A stretch of 64,000 nucleotides of DNA from Vibrio sp. JC009. Lineage in GTDB: Bacteria > Pseudomonadota > Gammaproteobacteria > Enterobacterales > Vibrionaceae. The notes under the pieces are model-generated. The model worked only from the letters and a program-made list of their open reading frames with translations, had not been told where the DNA came from and searched no databases. The translations under genes were made by a program, and so were the position numbers. Of this stretch, positions 54,181 to 64,000 are shown piece by piece (the stretch's first letter is position 1; every line of letters starts with the position of its first letter). Location of the stretch: contig NZ_CP092106.1 in the NCBI RefSeq assembly GCF_029016485.1, positions 1,736,001 to 1,800,000 on the forward strand, read 5' to 3'.

Positions 54181-55569
54181 CTAAGCATTTAACAAGCTAG
54201 ATATTTCCCTAATCTTCTCTTCAATCAGATTACGGTTTCCCTCAGACTCAATATTTAAACGCACAACCGGCTCAGTATTTGAAGATCTAAGATTAAAACG
54301 CCATGCAGAACCGGAACCTTTAAACGCCATACCGATTCCGTCAATATCTTCAATAGAGTCAGCCTTAGGCGCATAGTAATCCTGCACTCTTTGCAGTGCC
54401 CTCTTCGGCTCTTCCAGCTTGAAATTTATTTCACTGGACGCCGGATAAGCCGCGATCATCTCATCAACCATAGAAGAGAGCTTTATACCTTTAACCGAAA
54501 TAAGCTCGGCAATCAGCAGCCATGGGATCATACCCGAGTCACAATAGGCAAAGTCACGGAAATAGTGATGGGCACTCATTTCACCACCGTATACCGCATC
54601 CACTTCACGCATTTTTTCTTTAATAATGGCATGACCAGACTTGCTCATCACAGGTGTGCCACCCAGTTCTTTAATTACCTGCTCTGTATTCCAGTAAGCA
54701 CGCGGATCAAAAATAATTTTCTGGTTTGCATCCTGCTGCAAAAAAGCCTGCGCAAGCAGACCGACAATATAGTAACCCTCTATAAAGCGGCCATTTTCAT
54801 CAAACAGGAAACAGCGGTCAAAATCGCCATCCCAGGCGATACCAAAATCTGCTTTATGCTTAAGCACAGCTTCAGAGGTTGAAGCACGGTTTTCAGGTAA
54901 AAGTGGATTTGGAATACCATTTGGGAAGGTGCCATCCGGCTGATGATGCACCTTAATAAACTCGACCGGCACATTCAGCGCATTAAAACGTTTTTCTATT
55001 TCATCAACAACCGGCCCTGCTGCGCCATTTCCGGCATTTACCACCAGTTTAAGCGGTTTAATATTGGCCGGGGCGATATAGCTTAGAATATGCTCAATAT
55101 AAGCTGGGCGGTTGTCTGTGTTAAACAATGAGCCTTTTACCTCAACCGGTTCAAACTCACCGCTTTCCGCAATAGCCTGAATCTCATTTAGGCCGCTGGT
55201 CTTTCCGATTGGAGCCGCACCTTTACCAACGGGTTTCATACCGTTGTAATCAATCGGATTATGGCTGGCAGTCACTTCAATGCCACCATCCACATCCATG
55301 GCAAAGGCCGCGTAATAGATCTCTTCCGTGCCTGTCATGCCAAGGTCAACAACATCTACCCCCGCATCCATGAGGCCGTTTGCCAGCGAAGCCTTTAAGG
55401 ATTCAGAAGTTAAACGCGCATCCCCGCCCAGGGCTACCTTCTCTGGCCTGCAGTACTGACCGTAAGCCCGGCCAATACGATAAGCGATATCTTCGTTTAG
55501 CTGCGAACCCAGTTTGCCGCGAATATCGTAGGCTTTAAAGCAGCTAAGCGCCAGTTTAGCCTTATTCAT
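54181..55569 (-). CDS. manB: Phosphomannomutase/phosphoglucomutase
   Basis: 462 residues. Converts mannose-6-P to mannose-1-P for GDP-mannose. All four catalytic loops are intact: phospho-Ser102 in TASHNP, metal loop DGDFDR at 247-252, sugar loop GEMSAHH at 329-335 and phosphate loop RSSNTEP at 428-434. ATG 55569 lies inside the end of manC (8-bp overlap) with AGAGG upstream, and gives the usual start. It is the active counterpart of the degenerate protein at 27295. Confidence 0.95.
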   Translation of the reverse strand: MNKAKLALSCFKAYDIRGKLGSQLNEDIAYRIGRAYGQYCRPEKVALGGDARLTSESLKASLANGLMDAGVDVVDLGMTGTEEIYYAAFAMDVDGGIEVTASHNPIDYNGMKPVGKGAAPIGKTSGLNEIQAIAESGEFEPVEVKGSLFNTDNRPAYIEHILSYIAPANIKPLKLVVNAGNGAAGPVVDEIEKRFNALNVPVEFIKVHHQPDGTFPNGIPNPLLPENRASTSEAVLKHKADFGIAWDGDFDRCFLFDENGRFIEGYYIVGLLAQAFLQQDANQKIIFDPRAYWNTEQVIKELGGTPVMSKSGHAIIKEKMREVDAVYGGEMSAHHYFRDFAYCDSGMIPWLLIAELISVKGIKLSSMVDEMIAAYPASSEINFKLEEPKRALQRVQDYYAPKADSIEDIDGIGMAFKGSGSAWRFNLRSSNTEPVVRLNIESEGNRNLIEEKIREISSLLNA

Positions 55570-57040
55570 TGATAGCCTCTTTCGCGCTTTGAGTAGCAAC
55601 AAGCATACTTTCTGATGTTAGCAGCGTTTGCTCTGAGTCCACATAACCATCGCGGCTGATACGCACAATATCGTCTTCAGCTAAATAGCTACCTGAGCGC
55701 ACCTCTATGATTTCCAGAGGTACTTTACCCGGATTCTCTATGGCGTGCTCCATATTGATCGGAATATAGGTAGACTCGTTTTCACTTAAAATCAGCTCTT
55801 TATCGCCACGAATGATTCTGGCGGTACCGGATACCACCACCCAGTGCTCGGCTCTGTGATAGTGTTTTTGAATCGCGGTTCTTTCACCGGGTTTGATCGT
55901 GACCTGCTTAACCTCAAAACGTTCACCATTTGCGATTGCGTCGTAAGAGCCCCACGGCCTGAAAACTTCCCGGTGCTTAAGGTACTCTTCTCTGCCATTC
56001 TGTTTAAGGTGGTTAACGATGTTTTTTACACCCTGAACTTTGTCTTTATGTGCAACCAATACGGCATCTTTTGTTTCGATAACAATCAGATCGTCCACAC
56101 CCACAGTGGAAACCAGTTTACTCTGAGAATAGACATAGCTGTTCCGGGTATCTTCTGCGATAACATCGCCACGGGTTGCATTGCCCTTTGCATCTTTATC
56201 GTTAACTTCCCAGATAGCAGACCAGCTGCCCACATCGTTCCAGTGTGCATCCATCGGTACTACAATCGCATTCTGAGTGGGTTCCATTACCGCATAGTCG
56301 ATAGACTCATCCGGGCAATTTGCAAACACATCTTTATCCAGCCGGATAAAATCCAGATCAGGATAACTGCTTAAATGCGCTTCCTTACATGCCGCCAGAA
56401 TATCCGGACGGTGCGCTTCCAACTCAGCTAAAAATGCAGAAGCCTTAAACAAAAACAGGCCACTGTTCCAGTAATACTCACCACTGGCAAGATACTCCTG
56501 CGCTTTTTCCTGATTTGGTTTTTCTACAAAGGAATCGACTTTAAAGCTGTTTTCACCGCTTACTTCGCCCTGACGAATATAACCGTAACCCGTTTCAGGC
56601 GCGGTAGGCACAATACCAAAGGTAACCAAATTACCTTTCCTTGCCTCAGGCACTGCCGCCTCTACCGATGCCACAAAAGCAGCCTCATTTTTAATCACAT
56701 GATCCGCTGCAAGCACCAGGAGTAACGGATCATCCCCATTCTGAACAGCCTGAAGCGCAGCCAGTGCAACCGCTGGCGCGGTATTCCGGCCAACCGGCTC
56801 TAAGATAATACCGCTATGTTTAAATTCAGCTTTTCTTAACTGCTCTGCCACAATGAATCTGTGTTCGTCGTTACAGATAAAAAGTGGGGCTTTATGTTCA
56901 AGGCCGGCTAAGCGGGAAACAGTATCCTGAAGCATCGTATTCTCGCTTGCTAATGAGAGAAACTGCTTGGGAAAATGAGTTCGGGAAAGCGGCCATAGGC
57001 GAGTGCCAGAGCCGCCTGCCATAATTACTGGCAAAATCAT
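55562..57040 (-). CDS. manC: Mannose-1-P guanylyltransferase / mannose-6-P isomerase
   Basis: 492 residues, bifunctional type II PMI/GMP. N-terminal nucleotidyltransferase with [21 protein letters not shown] and FVEKP; C-terminal cupin isomerase with RPWGSYD and [17 protein letters not shown]. Its ATG at 57040 shares its A with the cysN stop (TAATG), so translation is coupled to cysN; the longer frame from 57061 is not credible. With ManB it makes GDP-mannose for the neighbouring glycan genes. Confidence 0.96.
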   Translation of the reverse strand: MILPVIMAGGSGTRLWPLSRTHFPKQFLSLASENTMLQDTVSRLAGLEHKAPLFICNDEHRFIVAEQLRKAEFKHSGIILEPVGRNTAPAVALAALQAVQNGDDPLLLVLAADHVIKNEAAFVASVEAAVPEARKGNLVTFGIVPTAPETGYGYIRQGEVSGENSFKVDSFVEKPNQEKAQEYLASGEYYWNSGLFLFKASAFLAELEAHRPDILAACKEAHLSSYPDLDFIRLDKDVFANCPDESIDYAVMEPTQNAIVVPMDAHWNDVGSWSAIWEVNDKDAKGNATRGDVIAEDTRNSYVYSQSKLVSTVGVDDLIVIETKDAVLVAHKDKVQGVKNIVNHLKQNGREEYLKHREVFRPWGSYDAIANGERFEVKQVTIKPGERTAIQKHYHRAEHWVVVSGTARIIRGDKELILSENESTYIPINMEHAIENPGKVPLEIIEVRSGSYLAEDDIVRISRDGYVDSEQTLLTSESMLVATQSAKEAINE

Positions 57041-58449
57041 TAGATTTCCGTACAGCCCCATTCAGGATAATGCTTTCTGATATAAGCATTCAGATCACGA
57101 TCAGCCTGAGAGTAAGTACGTTTATCTTCAACAGACTCACCATTAATCAGATCAACCATACCCGCACCAACAGTTACGTTAGTATGGCGGTCGATAATAA
57201 TAAACGAACCCGTACCCGAAAGTTGCTGATACTTATCCATCGCAACCTTATCGGTTAACGAAATAGTTGCGTGAGCAATCTCATTCAGTTCAACCGTCTC
57301 ACTGCCCTGCGCACCACGCTCAAGCGTATTAACATCAACTTTGTAATCGATATTATCCAGCTTACCAAAACAAGTTTTAGTCGCGAACTTAAACGCATAC
57401 TCTTTATAAGAACGAGCTGGTGTTTCACCCATCCACACAATATGAGCAGCAAGCTTGTTAGAGACTTTAGGTTCAAACCCTTTATGAACGATCATATCTC
57501 CACGAGAGATATCGATTTCATCTTCAAGAGTAAGAGTGATTGCCTGGCCCGGTTGCGCCGATGCTAAATCACCATCGTAGGTATAAATAGACTTAACCTT
57601 TGAGCTCTTGCCAGAAGGCAGTGCGGTGATCTCATCACCTACCTGAACAATACCTGAAGACAGAGTACCGCAGAATCCACGGAAATCCAGATTCGGACGG
57701 TTAACATACTGAACAGGGAAACGCATATGCTCAAGATTCACATCCTGGTTAATCTTCACCGTTTCCAGCAATTTCATTAGCGTTGCACCCGGATACCAGT
57801 CCATATTCTGGCTGGCAGTTACCACATTATCACCCTTAAGTGCTGAAATAGGCACAAAACGCAGATCTTTAAAGTTAAAGTTTTCCGCCATTTCACGGTA
57901 GTCCGCTTTAATCTTCTGATAAACCTCCTGGCTGTAGTCCATCAGGTCCATCTTGTTGATAGCAACAATAATGTGCTTAATACCCAGCAGGCTACAAATA
58001 TAGCTGTGACGACGGGTCTGAGTCTGAATACCGTTACGGGCATCAACCATTACAATGGCTAAATCACAGGTAGAAGCTCCGGTTACCATATTACGGGTGT
58101 ACTGCTCGTGCCCCGGAGTATCGGCAATAATAAACTTACGCTTATCGGTAGAGAAATAACGGTAAGCAACATCAATGGTAATACCCTGTTCGCGTTCAGA
58201 CTGTAAACCATCTACCAAAAGCGCCAAATCAAACGCATCGTCTGTGGTATTAAATTTTTGAGAATCGCGCTCAATAGCCGCCATCTGATCTTCATAAATC
58301 AACTTGCTATCGTATAGCAGACGACCAATAAGTGTAGATTTACCATCGTCCACGTTGCCGCAGGTCAGAAAGCGCAGCAGGTCTTTATTTTCATGAACGT
58401 TCAGATAAGCTTCAATATCCGTAGCGATTAGCTCTGATGAATGTGACAT
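57040..58449 (-). CDS. cysN: Sulfate adenylyltransferase subunit 1 (GTPase)
   Basis: 469-residue EF-Tu-like GTPase that drives ATP sulfurylase. G1 GNVDDGKST at 31-39, G3 DTPGHEQ, G4 NKMD are all present. It is a stand-alone CysN without a fused CysC domain. Upstream in the transcript are the DHH protein, cysC and cysD; downstream manC starts within its stop codon, tying sulfate activation to GDP-mannose synthesis. Confidence 0.96.
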   Translation of the reverse strand: MSHSSELIATDIEAYLNVHENKDLLRFLTCGNVDDGKSTLIGRLLYDSKLIYEDQMAAIERDSQKFNTTDDAFDLALLVDGLQSEREQGITIDVAYRYFSTDKRKFIIADTPGHEQYTRNMVTGASTCDLAIVMVDARNGIQTQTRRHSYICSLLGIKHIIVAINKMDLMDYSQEVYQKIKADYREMAENFNFKDLRFVPISALKGDNVVTASQNMDWYPGATLMKLLETVKINQDVNLEHMRFPVQYVNRPNLDFRGFCGTLSSGIVQVGDEITALPSGKSSKVKSIYTYDGDLASAQPGQAITLTLEDEIDISRGDMIVHKGFEPKVSNKLAAHIVWMGETPARSYKEYAFKFATKTCFGKLDNIDYKVDVNTLERGAQGSETVELNEIAHATISLTDKVAMDKYQQLSGTGSFIIIDRHTNVTVGAGMVDLINGESVEDKRTYSQADRDLNAYIRKHYPEWGCTEI

Positions 58450-58510
58450 TTTTTATATCCTGTTATAGAAAGAGCATGTGCAATAAGTAAAACACTCCAC
58501 CAAACCAGTT

Positions 58511-58549
58511 CTCCCCCTTCCGAAGGGGGAGTTAGAGGGGGGGGCTAAC
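58511..58549. repeat. G/C-rich hairpin pair upstream of cysN
   Basis: CTCCCCCTT-CCG-AAGGGGGAG is a perfect 9-bp stem; GTTAG...CTAAC follows as a second small stem. The sequence resembles the internal stems of the MITEs (AGAAGGGGGAGTTAGAGGGGG) and may be a solo fragment of them. It lies in the 115-bp gap between the DHH gene and cysN. Confidence 0.75.
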
Positions 58550-58564
58550 TCTTTCCTTATTAAA

Positions 58565-59527
58565 TTATTGATAAAACTCTTCAAGAACTTGAGTAAAACG
58601 CGCCTTATCCGCAACCGGAAGCGCATTAATTCCCGCCGCCGCCTTACGGCCACCACCGGTAGGAAACTGGGTACAAACCTCATCAGCTCCGGTCCGGTTC
58701 TCAAGCGGAGCCCTGACACTTACAGTGTAATCTTCACCGCTGCCATTTAACGTTAATACCGCATGTGCTTTACCCGGCTCTTCATTCGCAAGCTGGTTAC
58801 CAAATACACCACTGATGCGACGTGCCCATGCTTCACACGGCAGTTCAAATACCCGGCTAATTGATGAATCAACCAGAGGTGATAACTCAGAAAGATTCGC
58901 CATGTCCGCTTCATAGCCCTTCTTAAGCTGGTAATATGGCGATTCCAGGTCATCCCGCAGCATAAAGGGGTCGGAATATTCCAGAAGTGCTTTATACAGG
59001 TGGTCTGGTGCGATATGCAGATCAGCTGTAGCCGCACCATATCCGTTGTAGTTAACCAGGGTACCCAGCTCTTTCAGAAACTCGGTATCGACTTTGCTTA
59101 AACCCTGCTCTTCAGCAATTTTGCTGGCAGTGGAAATCAGGTTATCACCAAAAGCTGCTGCTATTGCCCAGCTAACATATTCCCCCTGAAGGCGGTTATT
59201 AATTAGCAAACTGGTACAGACTTCTGAATCCAGATCAATCAGTGCTTCTAAGTGCTCAGATTCAGGAATATCTCCCGTTCTGTGGTGATCACAATAAAAA
59301 GTCTTAACACCCTGCTCCAGAAGCTTTTCCAGCGCAGGCATATTTTTTTCCATGGAAACATCAAGCACGGTCAGGCCTGATGCATCACCTTCGGCAACGA
59401 CTTTTTCCAGCAGCTTAATATCACGCTTTACCCCGGTAACCAGAGTAGCGTCTTTAGGCTCGGCTAACCTTAACTGAAGCAAAGCAATAATACCGTCCGC
59501 ATCGCCATTAAAAACATCGTAATGCAT
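58565..59527 (-). CDS. DHH/DHHA1-family phosphoesterase
   Basis: 320 residues with DHH-domain motifs GDADG (8-12), DHH at 80-82 and a C-terminal DHHA1 domain with TGGGRKAAAGI. Family members include NrnA, which degrades nano-RNA and 3'-phosphoadenosine 5'-phosphate (pAp). It is embedded between cysC and cysN, the genes that lead to PAPS, whose use releases pAp. A pAp phosphatase role is a reasonable inference from context, not proven by motifs. Confidence 0.85.
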   Translation of the reverse strand: MHYDVFNGDADGIIALLQLRLAEPKDATLVTGVKRDIKLLEKVVAEGDASGLTVLDVSMEKNMPALEKLLEQGVKTFYCDHHRTGDIPESEHLEALIDLDSEVCTSLLINNRLQGEYVSWAIAAAFGDNLISTASKIAEEQGLSKVDTEFLKELGTLVNYNGYGAATADLHIAPDHLYKALLEYSDPFMLRDDLESPYYQLKKGYEADMANLSELSPLVDSSISRVFELPCEAWARRISGVFGNQLANEEPGKAHAVLTLNGSGEDYTVSVRAPLENRTGADEVCTQFPTGGGRKAAAGINALPVADKARFTQVLEEFYQ

Positions 59528-59542
59528 TAAATTATCCTTAAC

Positions 59543-60175
59543 CTAAATCTTCAGGTAGCCTTGCTTGCTCAGTTCCGCAATAATCATATCGGCACACTCT
59601 TTAACGCTTTTGTCTTCCGTACGGATATGAATTTCCGCAGCCTTTGGCGGCTGATACTCAGAATCAATGCCAGTGAAATGTTTTATTTCTCCAGCACGCG
59701 CTTTCTTATACAGCCCTTTTGGATCTCGCTGCTCGCAGATGTCCAGTGGCGTATCAATAAACACTTCCAGAAACTGCCCTGGCTCAAGGATATCTCTCAC
59801 CTGCTCCCTGTCGGAGATAAATGGTGAGATAAATGCAGTAAGCACAATAGAACCTGAATCCACAAACAATTTGGCTACTTCACCGATACGGCGGATATTT
59901 TCGACTCTGTCGTTATCGCTAAAACCTAAGTCTTTATTCAAGCCATGGCGAACATTGTCACCATCCAGCAGGTAGCTATGCTTACCAAGTTGAAGAAGCT
60001 CATGCTCTACTACATTGGCAATAGTTGATTTACCGGAACCACTTAACCCGGTAAACCAGAGCACTACCGGTTTTTGCTGTTTTAAGCTAACCCTTTCAGA
60101 ATGGGAAACCGTGGTGTTATGCCACACCACATCATCGCTTACTGACTCGTTTTCTTTTCTTTCGTAAGGCGTCAT
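59543..60175 (-). CDS. cysC: Adenylylsulfate (APS) kinase
   Basis: 210 residues. Phosphorylates APS to PAPS. Walker A GLSGSGKS at 43-50, [20 protein letters not shown] and [20 protein letters not shown] are typical. It follows cysD by three bases and precedes the DHH gene. PAPS serves sulfate assimilation and sulfotransferases; no sulfotransferase is visible in the window. Confidence 0.96.
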   Translation of the reverse strand: MTPYERKENESVSDDVVWHNTTVSHSERVSLKQQKPVVLWFTGLSGSGKSTIANVVEHELLQLGKHSYLLDGDNVRHGLNKDLGFSDNDRVENIRRIGEVAKLFVDSGSIVLTAFISPFISDREQVRDILEPGQFLEVFIDTPLDICEQRDPKGLYKKARAGEIKHFTGIDSEYQPPKAAEIHIRTEDKSVKECADMIIAELSKQGYLKI

Positions 60176-60178
60176 TGC

Positions 60179-61093
60179 TTAGAAATACCCCTCACGCTTT
60201 TTCTTCTCCATAGAGCCGGCACTGTCGTGGTCAATCGCCCTGCCCTGACGCTCTGAAGTTGTAGTCAGCAGCATTTCCTGGATAATCTCCGGCAGTGTTG
60301 TCGCTTCAGACTCAACCGCACCAGTTAACGGGTAGCAACCCAGTGTACGGAAGCGAACCATTTTGTCTTCCACCTTTTCACCTGGTTTAAGCTCCATACG
60401 ATCATCATCAACCATGATAAGCAGGCCATCACGCTCAACAACCGGACGCTTAGCCGAAAGGTACAAACCTGGAATCTCAATTTGCTCAAGGTAGATATAT
60501 TGCCATACGTCTAACTCTGTCCAGTTAGAAAGCGGGAATACACGAATACTCTCGCCCTTATTCACCTTACCGTTATAGGTATTCCAAAGCTCCGGGCGCT
60601 GGTTTTTAGGGTCCCAGCGATGGTGCTCATCACGAAAAGAGTAAACACGCTCTTTAGCACGGGACTTTTCTTCATCACGACGCGCACCACCAAAAGCAGC
60701 ATCAAAGCCGTATTTATCCAGCGCCTGCTTCAGCCCCTGAGTTTTCATAATATCCGTATGCTTAGAACTGCCATGAACAAACGGGTTAATATTCATCTCA
60801 AGCCCTTCCGGGTTTTGATGAACAATCAGCTTCATACCCAGTTTTTCCGCCATATAATCACGGAACTTGATCATCTCAACAAACTTCCAGGTTGTATCCA
60901 CATGCATCAAGGGAAACGGTGGAATACCAGGCGCAAACGCCTTCTTAGCCAAATGCAGCATCACAGACGAATCTTTACCAACCGAATAAAGCATCACCGG
61001 ATTATCAAACTCCGCCGCCACTTCACGCATAATATGAATAGATTCAGCCTCAAGCTGTTTCAAATGAGTCATCCGTTCAGGAGAGATTTTCAT
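60179..61093 (-). CDS. cysD: Sulfate adenylyltransferase subunit 2
   Basis: 304 residues. PP-loop ATP sulfurylase subunit working with Cys[11 protein letters not shown] is the PP-loop, [20 protein letters not shown] the conserved segment. ATG 61093 with AAGGA upstream gives [15 protein letters not shown]; the 57-bp longer frame is not supported. It heads the cysD-cysC-DHH-cysN-manC-manB row. A REP element lies just upstream. Confidence 0.96.
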   Translation of the reverse strand: MKISPERMTHLKQLEAESIHIMREVAAEFDNPVMLYSVGKDSSVMLHLAKKAFAPGIPPFPLMHVDTTWKFVEMIKFRDYMAEKLGMKLIVHQNPEGLEMNINPFVHGSSKHTDIMKTQGLKQALDKYGFDAAFGGARRDEEKSRAKERVYSFRDEHHRWDPKNQRPELWNTYNGKVNKGESIRVFPLSNWTELDVWQYIYLEQIEIPGLYLSAKRPVVERDGLLIMVDDDRMELKPGEKVEDKMVRFRTLGCYPLTGAVESEATTLPEIIQEMLLTTTSERQGRAIDHDSAGSMEKKKREGYF

Positions 61094-61139
61094 ATATTCC
61101 TTTCCAACTAAACTAACTGTAATTTCTGAAAGATTCCCC

Positions 61140-61181
61140 CTCGTTCCCACGCTCCAGCGTGGGAATGCATACCGAGCTCAA
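61140..61181. repeat. REP element upstream of cysD
   Basis: CTCGTTCCCACGCT/AGCGTGGGAATG hairpin then GCATACCGAGCTC; a decayed copy follows at 61239-61279 (CATTCCCACGTTCC...). Confidence 0.85.
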
Positions 61182-61238
61182 AGGCACAGATAAACGAAAG
61201 GAAAACAAAAAATAAGATCAAACGAAAGCGAAAGAGAA

Positions 61239-61279
61239 CTCATTCCCACGTTCCAACGTAGAAATACGTACCAGGCTCA
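61239..61279. repeat. Decayed REP element
   Basis: CTCATTCCCACGTTCCAACG then TAGAAATACGTACCAGGCTC, several changes from the family consensus and a weakened stem. Confidence 0.65.
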
Positions 61280-61298
61280 AAACCGCCACGTAAGCAAA

Positions 61299-63023
61299 CT
61301 AGATCCCATAAAGATAAGAGATACCACTAACAGCAATAACCCCATAAACCAAACTAACCGGCAACCCAATCCTCACAAAGTCACCCAGCTTATACTGCCC
61401 CGCACTAAACACCATAAGATTAGTCTGATACCCATAAGGGCTAATAAAACTGGCACTGGCCCCAAAAGCCACCGCCATAATATACCCAATAGGCTCAACC
61501 GATAAACTAACCGCCAGCCCATAAGCAATAGGAAACATAAGCGCAGCAGCAGCATTATTGGTAACCAGTTCAGTCAGCAACCAGGTCAAAACATAAATAA
61601 CAAGCAACCCGGTAAAAGGACTAAACCCATTCTGATGCTGACGAACCAAATCACCAATTACATCCAGCGCCCCGCTGGACTGCAGCGATTTAGACAAAAC
61701 CAAAGCAGAAGCAATAATAAGCCAGATCTGTTTAGGCGCTCTCTGCACCACTTCATTAGGTGTTAATACTCCGGCAAACAAAAACAGTCCTAACAAAAGA
61801 AACATACTCTGAAACAGCGAAACCACCCCGGTAGCCGCCAGCAAAATGGCACCAAGGAAACCGCATACAGATAGCTTCTCCTGCCAGCCACTTAACAACT
61901 GCTCAGTCTCAACCCCACTAAGTACAATAAAGTTCTTACTGATATTACGGCGAGCTTTAAAATCCTCACCAACCGCTAACACCAAAAAATCACCCGGCTG
62001 CAGCACAACATCACCAAGTTTACCCGATACAGTTGCACCATCTCTTTTTATAGCGACCACAGCAGCATCAAACAGCGCACGAAAACCGGTTTGCTTAAGT
62101 GTTTTTCCAACCAGAATACTATCTGAACGCACTACAACTTCAGTTAGATTTTCAAGAGGAAGGCCGTTTCGGTAAGCAAAAGAGTCAAGACCGTTAATCT
62201 GTTCTAACAGAGTAACTTTCTTAATATCCCCACTAAAAACCAGCCGATCGTTCTCTTCAAGAACTTCACTTGGTGAAACCGGAGAAATTAATCTTCCATC
62301 ACGTAAAACTTCAACCAGAAAAAGCGATTCTAGATTTCTTAGCCCATTTGCCTCAATGGTTTTACCAACAAGTACAGAACCTGAAGATACCTTAGTATCG
62401 ATAAAGTAATCCGTAGATACGGCCTTACTTTCTTCGGATGCAGGAAGAAACCTGGAAATGCCAAATAAAACGAGTCCACACCCTAACACCAAGGCAGCAC
62501 CTATTGGTGTAAACTCAAAAAAGCTAACTGAAGGTAGGCCCATTTCCAGAACCATACTATTTACGATTAAGTTTGTTGAGGTGCCGACAAGGGTTAATGT
62601 GCCACCCAGAATTGCTGCGTAAGAAAGTGGCAGTAGCAGTTTGCTTGCTGGATGGTACGAGTTATTTCGTATTGGTGCCAGCATGGTTGAAACTACGGCA
62701 GTGTTATTTAGTAGCGCTGAAGATAAGGCAGTTAAAGAAACTAATCGCAACCAAGTAACACGATAGCCTTCTCGAATTACATAGCCAGCAATAATGCGTA
62801 GTAGTCTAGTTTTTTCCAGAGCTAGAGAACAGACCATTATAAGCATTAGTGTTAATAAACCCTGATTGGAAAAGCTTGCTATTAACTGGTCTGTTGTTGC
62901 TAGTTGGGCTGCGTATAATACCAGTAGCAATGCACCAAATACTCTTTCTGGCTTATTTTGATATTTAACTAACCCTACTATCGTGGATAAAAAAAGAACA
63001 AATACAGTATATGAACTGGTCAT
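61299..63023 (-). CDS. SLC13-family permease with TrkA-C domains
   Basis: 574 residues from ATG 63023. About eleven to twelve membrane helices of the divalent-anion/sodium symporter superfamily are split by two RCK/TrkA-C domains (about residues 205-285 and 290-375; YFIDTKVSSGSVLVGKTIEA, VVVRSDSILVGKTLKQTGF). The transmembrane halves carry LVGTSTNLIVNSM and VTNNAAAALMFPI. Related permeases in cys operons import sulfate, which fits its place beside cysDCN; substrate is inferred from context. Confidence 0.88.
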   Translation of the reverse strand: MTSSYTVFVLFLSTIVGLVKYQNKPERVFGALLLVLYAAQLATTDQLIASFSNQGLLTLMLIMVCSLALEKTRLLRIIAGYVIREGYRVTWLRLVSLTALSSALLNNTAVVSTMLAPIRNNSYHPASKLLLPLSYAAILGGTLTLVGTSTNLIVNSMVLEMGLPSVSFFEFTPIGAALVLGCGLVLFGISRFLPASEESKAVSTDYFIDTKVSSGSVLVGKTIEANGLRNLESLFLVEVLRDGRLISPVSPSEVLEENDRLVFSGDIKKVTLLEQINGLDSFAYRNGLPLENLTEVVVRSDSILVGKTLKQTGFRALFDAAVVAIKRDGATVSGKLGDVVLQPGDFLVLAVGEDFKARRNISKNFIVLSGVETEQLLSGWQEKLSVCGFLGAILLAATGVVSLFQSMFLLLGLFLFAGVLTPNEVVQRAPKQIWLIIASALVLSKSLQSSGALDVIGDLVRQHQNGFSPFTGLLVIYVLTWLLTELVTNNAAAALMFPIAYGLAVSLSVEPIGYIMAVAFGASASFISPYGYQTNLMVFSAGQYKLGDFVRIGLPVSLVYGVIAVSGISYLYGI

Positions 63024-63029
63024 TAACAA

Positions 63030-63908
63030 TTAATATTGCTTAAGAACTTTAAACAAACTGCGTTGCCAGTCTCGGTTAACTAACCAGCAGCTATCAATAG
63101 CGCTACAATCAAGTACTGAATATTCAGGTCGTCTGGCAGGTGTCGGATAGTCTTCAGTTTTAATCGCCTTTAGTTTCGGCTGTTTATTAATAACTGAAAG
63201 AGACTCTGCTTGTGAAAATATCGCTCGGGCAAACCCATGCCAAGACGTCGCTTCAGAACCGCAGAAATGATATACACCATACTTGGAGAAATTTGAGCTA
63301 GCAAAATACTCATCAACCGCTTTAAGCACAACGTCTGCAAGATCTCCGGCATAAGTAGGGCAACCATACTGATCTGCAACAACGCCAACCTCATCGCGCT
63401 CGGTAGCTAAACGTATCATGGTTTTTACAAAGTTATTCCCATATTCACTAAAAACCCACGCAGTACGAATTATAATATGTTGCGAAGTTGTATCAATGAC
63501 GGAACGTTCACCAGCCAATTTACTTTCACCGTAAACACCCTGGGGATTAGTTAATGCATCGCACTTATACGGTGAGGTGCTTTTACCATCAAAAACATAG
63601 TCTGTGGAAATATGAATTAGCGGAATATCTCTGCTCTTGGCGGCTTCTGCCAAATTTTTGGGGCCATCGGAATTTACGGCATACGCCAGTTCACTTTCAG
63701 TTTCAGCCTTATCCACAGCAGTGTAAGCGGCGGCATTAATGATGATATCTGGCATAGATTCAGTTACTAGCGACATGACTGAGCTTGTATCGGTAATGTC
63801 TAGCTGATCGACATCAGTAGCAAGACACTCGTATTTTTTGGATTGAACCCTATCTTGTAGGCAACGCCCCAGTTGCCCATTAGCGCCAACAATTAATAGC
63901 TTCATCAT
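63030..63908 (-). CDS. rfbD: dTDP-4-dehydrorhamnose reductase
   Basis: 292 residues. Last step of dTDP-L-rhamnose synthesis. NADPH-binding GANGQLGRCL near residue 8, DVDQLDITD, the STDYVFDG motif and catalytic YGESK are all present. The ATG at 63908 overlaps the rfbC stop by four bases. It precedes the SLC13 permease by a few bases. Confidence 0.95.
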   Translation of the reverse strand: MMKLLIVGANGQLGRCLQDRVQSKKYECLATDVDQLDITDTSSVMSLVTESMPDIIINAAAYTAVDKAETESELAYAVNSDGPKNLAEAAKSRDIPLIHISTDYVFDGKSTSPYKCDALTNPQGVYGESKLAGERSVIDTTSQHIIIRTAWVFSEYGNNFVKTMIRLATERDEVGVVADQYGCPTYAGDLADVVLKAVDEYFASSNFSKYGVYHFCGSEATSWHGFARAIFSQAESLSVINKQPKLKAIKTEDYPTPARRPEYSVLDCSAIDSCWLVNRDWQRSLFKVLKQY

Positions 63909-64000
63909 AAATCCCTAAACAAACCTGCTACCGCGTCTTTTTCAGATAAAACCGGCTTTTCTACAGGCCACTTGATGCTTAAGTCTGGGTCATCCCAACG
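63905..64000 (-). CDS. rfbC: dTDP-4-dehydrorhamnose 3,5-epimerase, C-terminal fragment
   Basis: The last 31 codons are visible (RWDDPDLSIKWPVEKPVLSE and a short tail) before TGA at 63907-63905; the rest lies beyond the right edge. WDDPDLSIxWP is the conserved C-terminal motif of RmlC. It overlaps rfbD by four bases (ATGA), and the rest of the rml operon is expected to the right. Confidence 0.88.
   Translation of the reverse strand, partial: RWDDPDLSIKWPVEKPVLSEKDAVAGLFRDL

Overview
The window reads as a chromosomal segment of a marine gammaproteobacterium of the Vibrio type (Vibrionaceae). This rests on gene content and order: gyrA divergent from ubiG, then nrdA-nrdB-yfaE; gloC-mepK-ldtD; a complete nrf (cytochrome c nitrite reductase) cluster; and GyrA, NrdA and NrdB proteins close to the enterobacterial and Vibrio forms. 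Species cannot be fixed from the sequence alone.

Layout. 1-2740: a minus-strand gloC (cut by the left edge)-mepK-ldtD group, the last two for 3-3 peptidoglycan cross-link turnover. 2741-3381: a repeat island in which a 263-bp MITE with Tn5-like ends sits inside an older palindromic repeat. 3382-13222: ribA and the nrf region: nrfBCD, nrfE, a DsbE-like gene and nrfF on the minus strand, nrfA divergent on the plus strand behind FNR and NarP/NarL-type sites, an unidentified membrane gene behind a CRP/FNR-like palindrome, and nrfG. 13393-13936: a DinJ/YafQ toxin-antitoxin pair. 13994-22803: gyrA, ubiG, two tandem MITEs plus a DUF559 gene inserted into the usual ubiG-nrdA junction, and nrdAB-yfaE with NrdR and DnaA boxes. 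22892-27199: a small hypothetical, a CinA-like protein, a DUF3943 protein, a two-ACT-domain regulator and a MazEF pair.

27295-64000 is a large surface-polysaccharide region, almost all on the minus strand. It starts with a phosphomannomutase paralogue in which every catalytic loop is altered, then a membrane protein, galU, a Wzb-like phosphatase, a DUF2057 protein and a porin. 32871-43823 is an AT-rich wzx/wzy operon: GT2, GH5 glycanase, GT26 transferase, three acyltransferases, flippase, a second glycosyltransferase and a polymerase. It lies 47 bp behind a JUMPstart/ops element, so RfaH control is likely. Upstream lie an SGNH hydrolase, an acyltransferase-SGNH protein, an O-antigen ligase-like protein, an Ala-rich secreted protein made of 15- and 16-residue tandem repeats, a VanZ-like protein, an IS110-family (IS1111-like) element inserted in a REP sequence, a TPR-like protein and another acyltransferase. 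54181-64000 supplies precursors: manB and manC (GDP-mannose), cysN/cysC/cysD with a DHH phosphoesterase and an SLC13 permease (sulfate activation), and rfbD/rfbC (dTDP-rhamnose). The combination suggests a mannose- and rhamnose-containing, acylated and possibly sulfated surface glycan; the sulfation is inference.

No rRNA, tRNA or CRISPR array was recognised. The points most worth a second look are the catalytically degenerate ManB paralogue, the JUMPstart-headed operon, the REP-targeted IS with room for a bridge RNA, the nested MITE, and the repeat protein.
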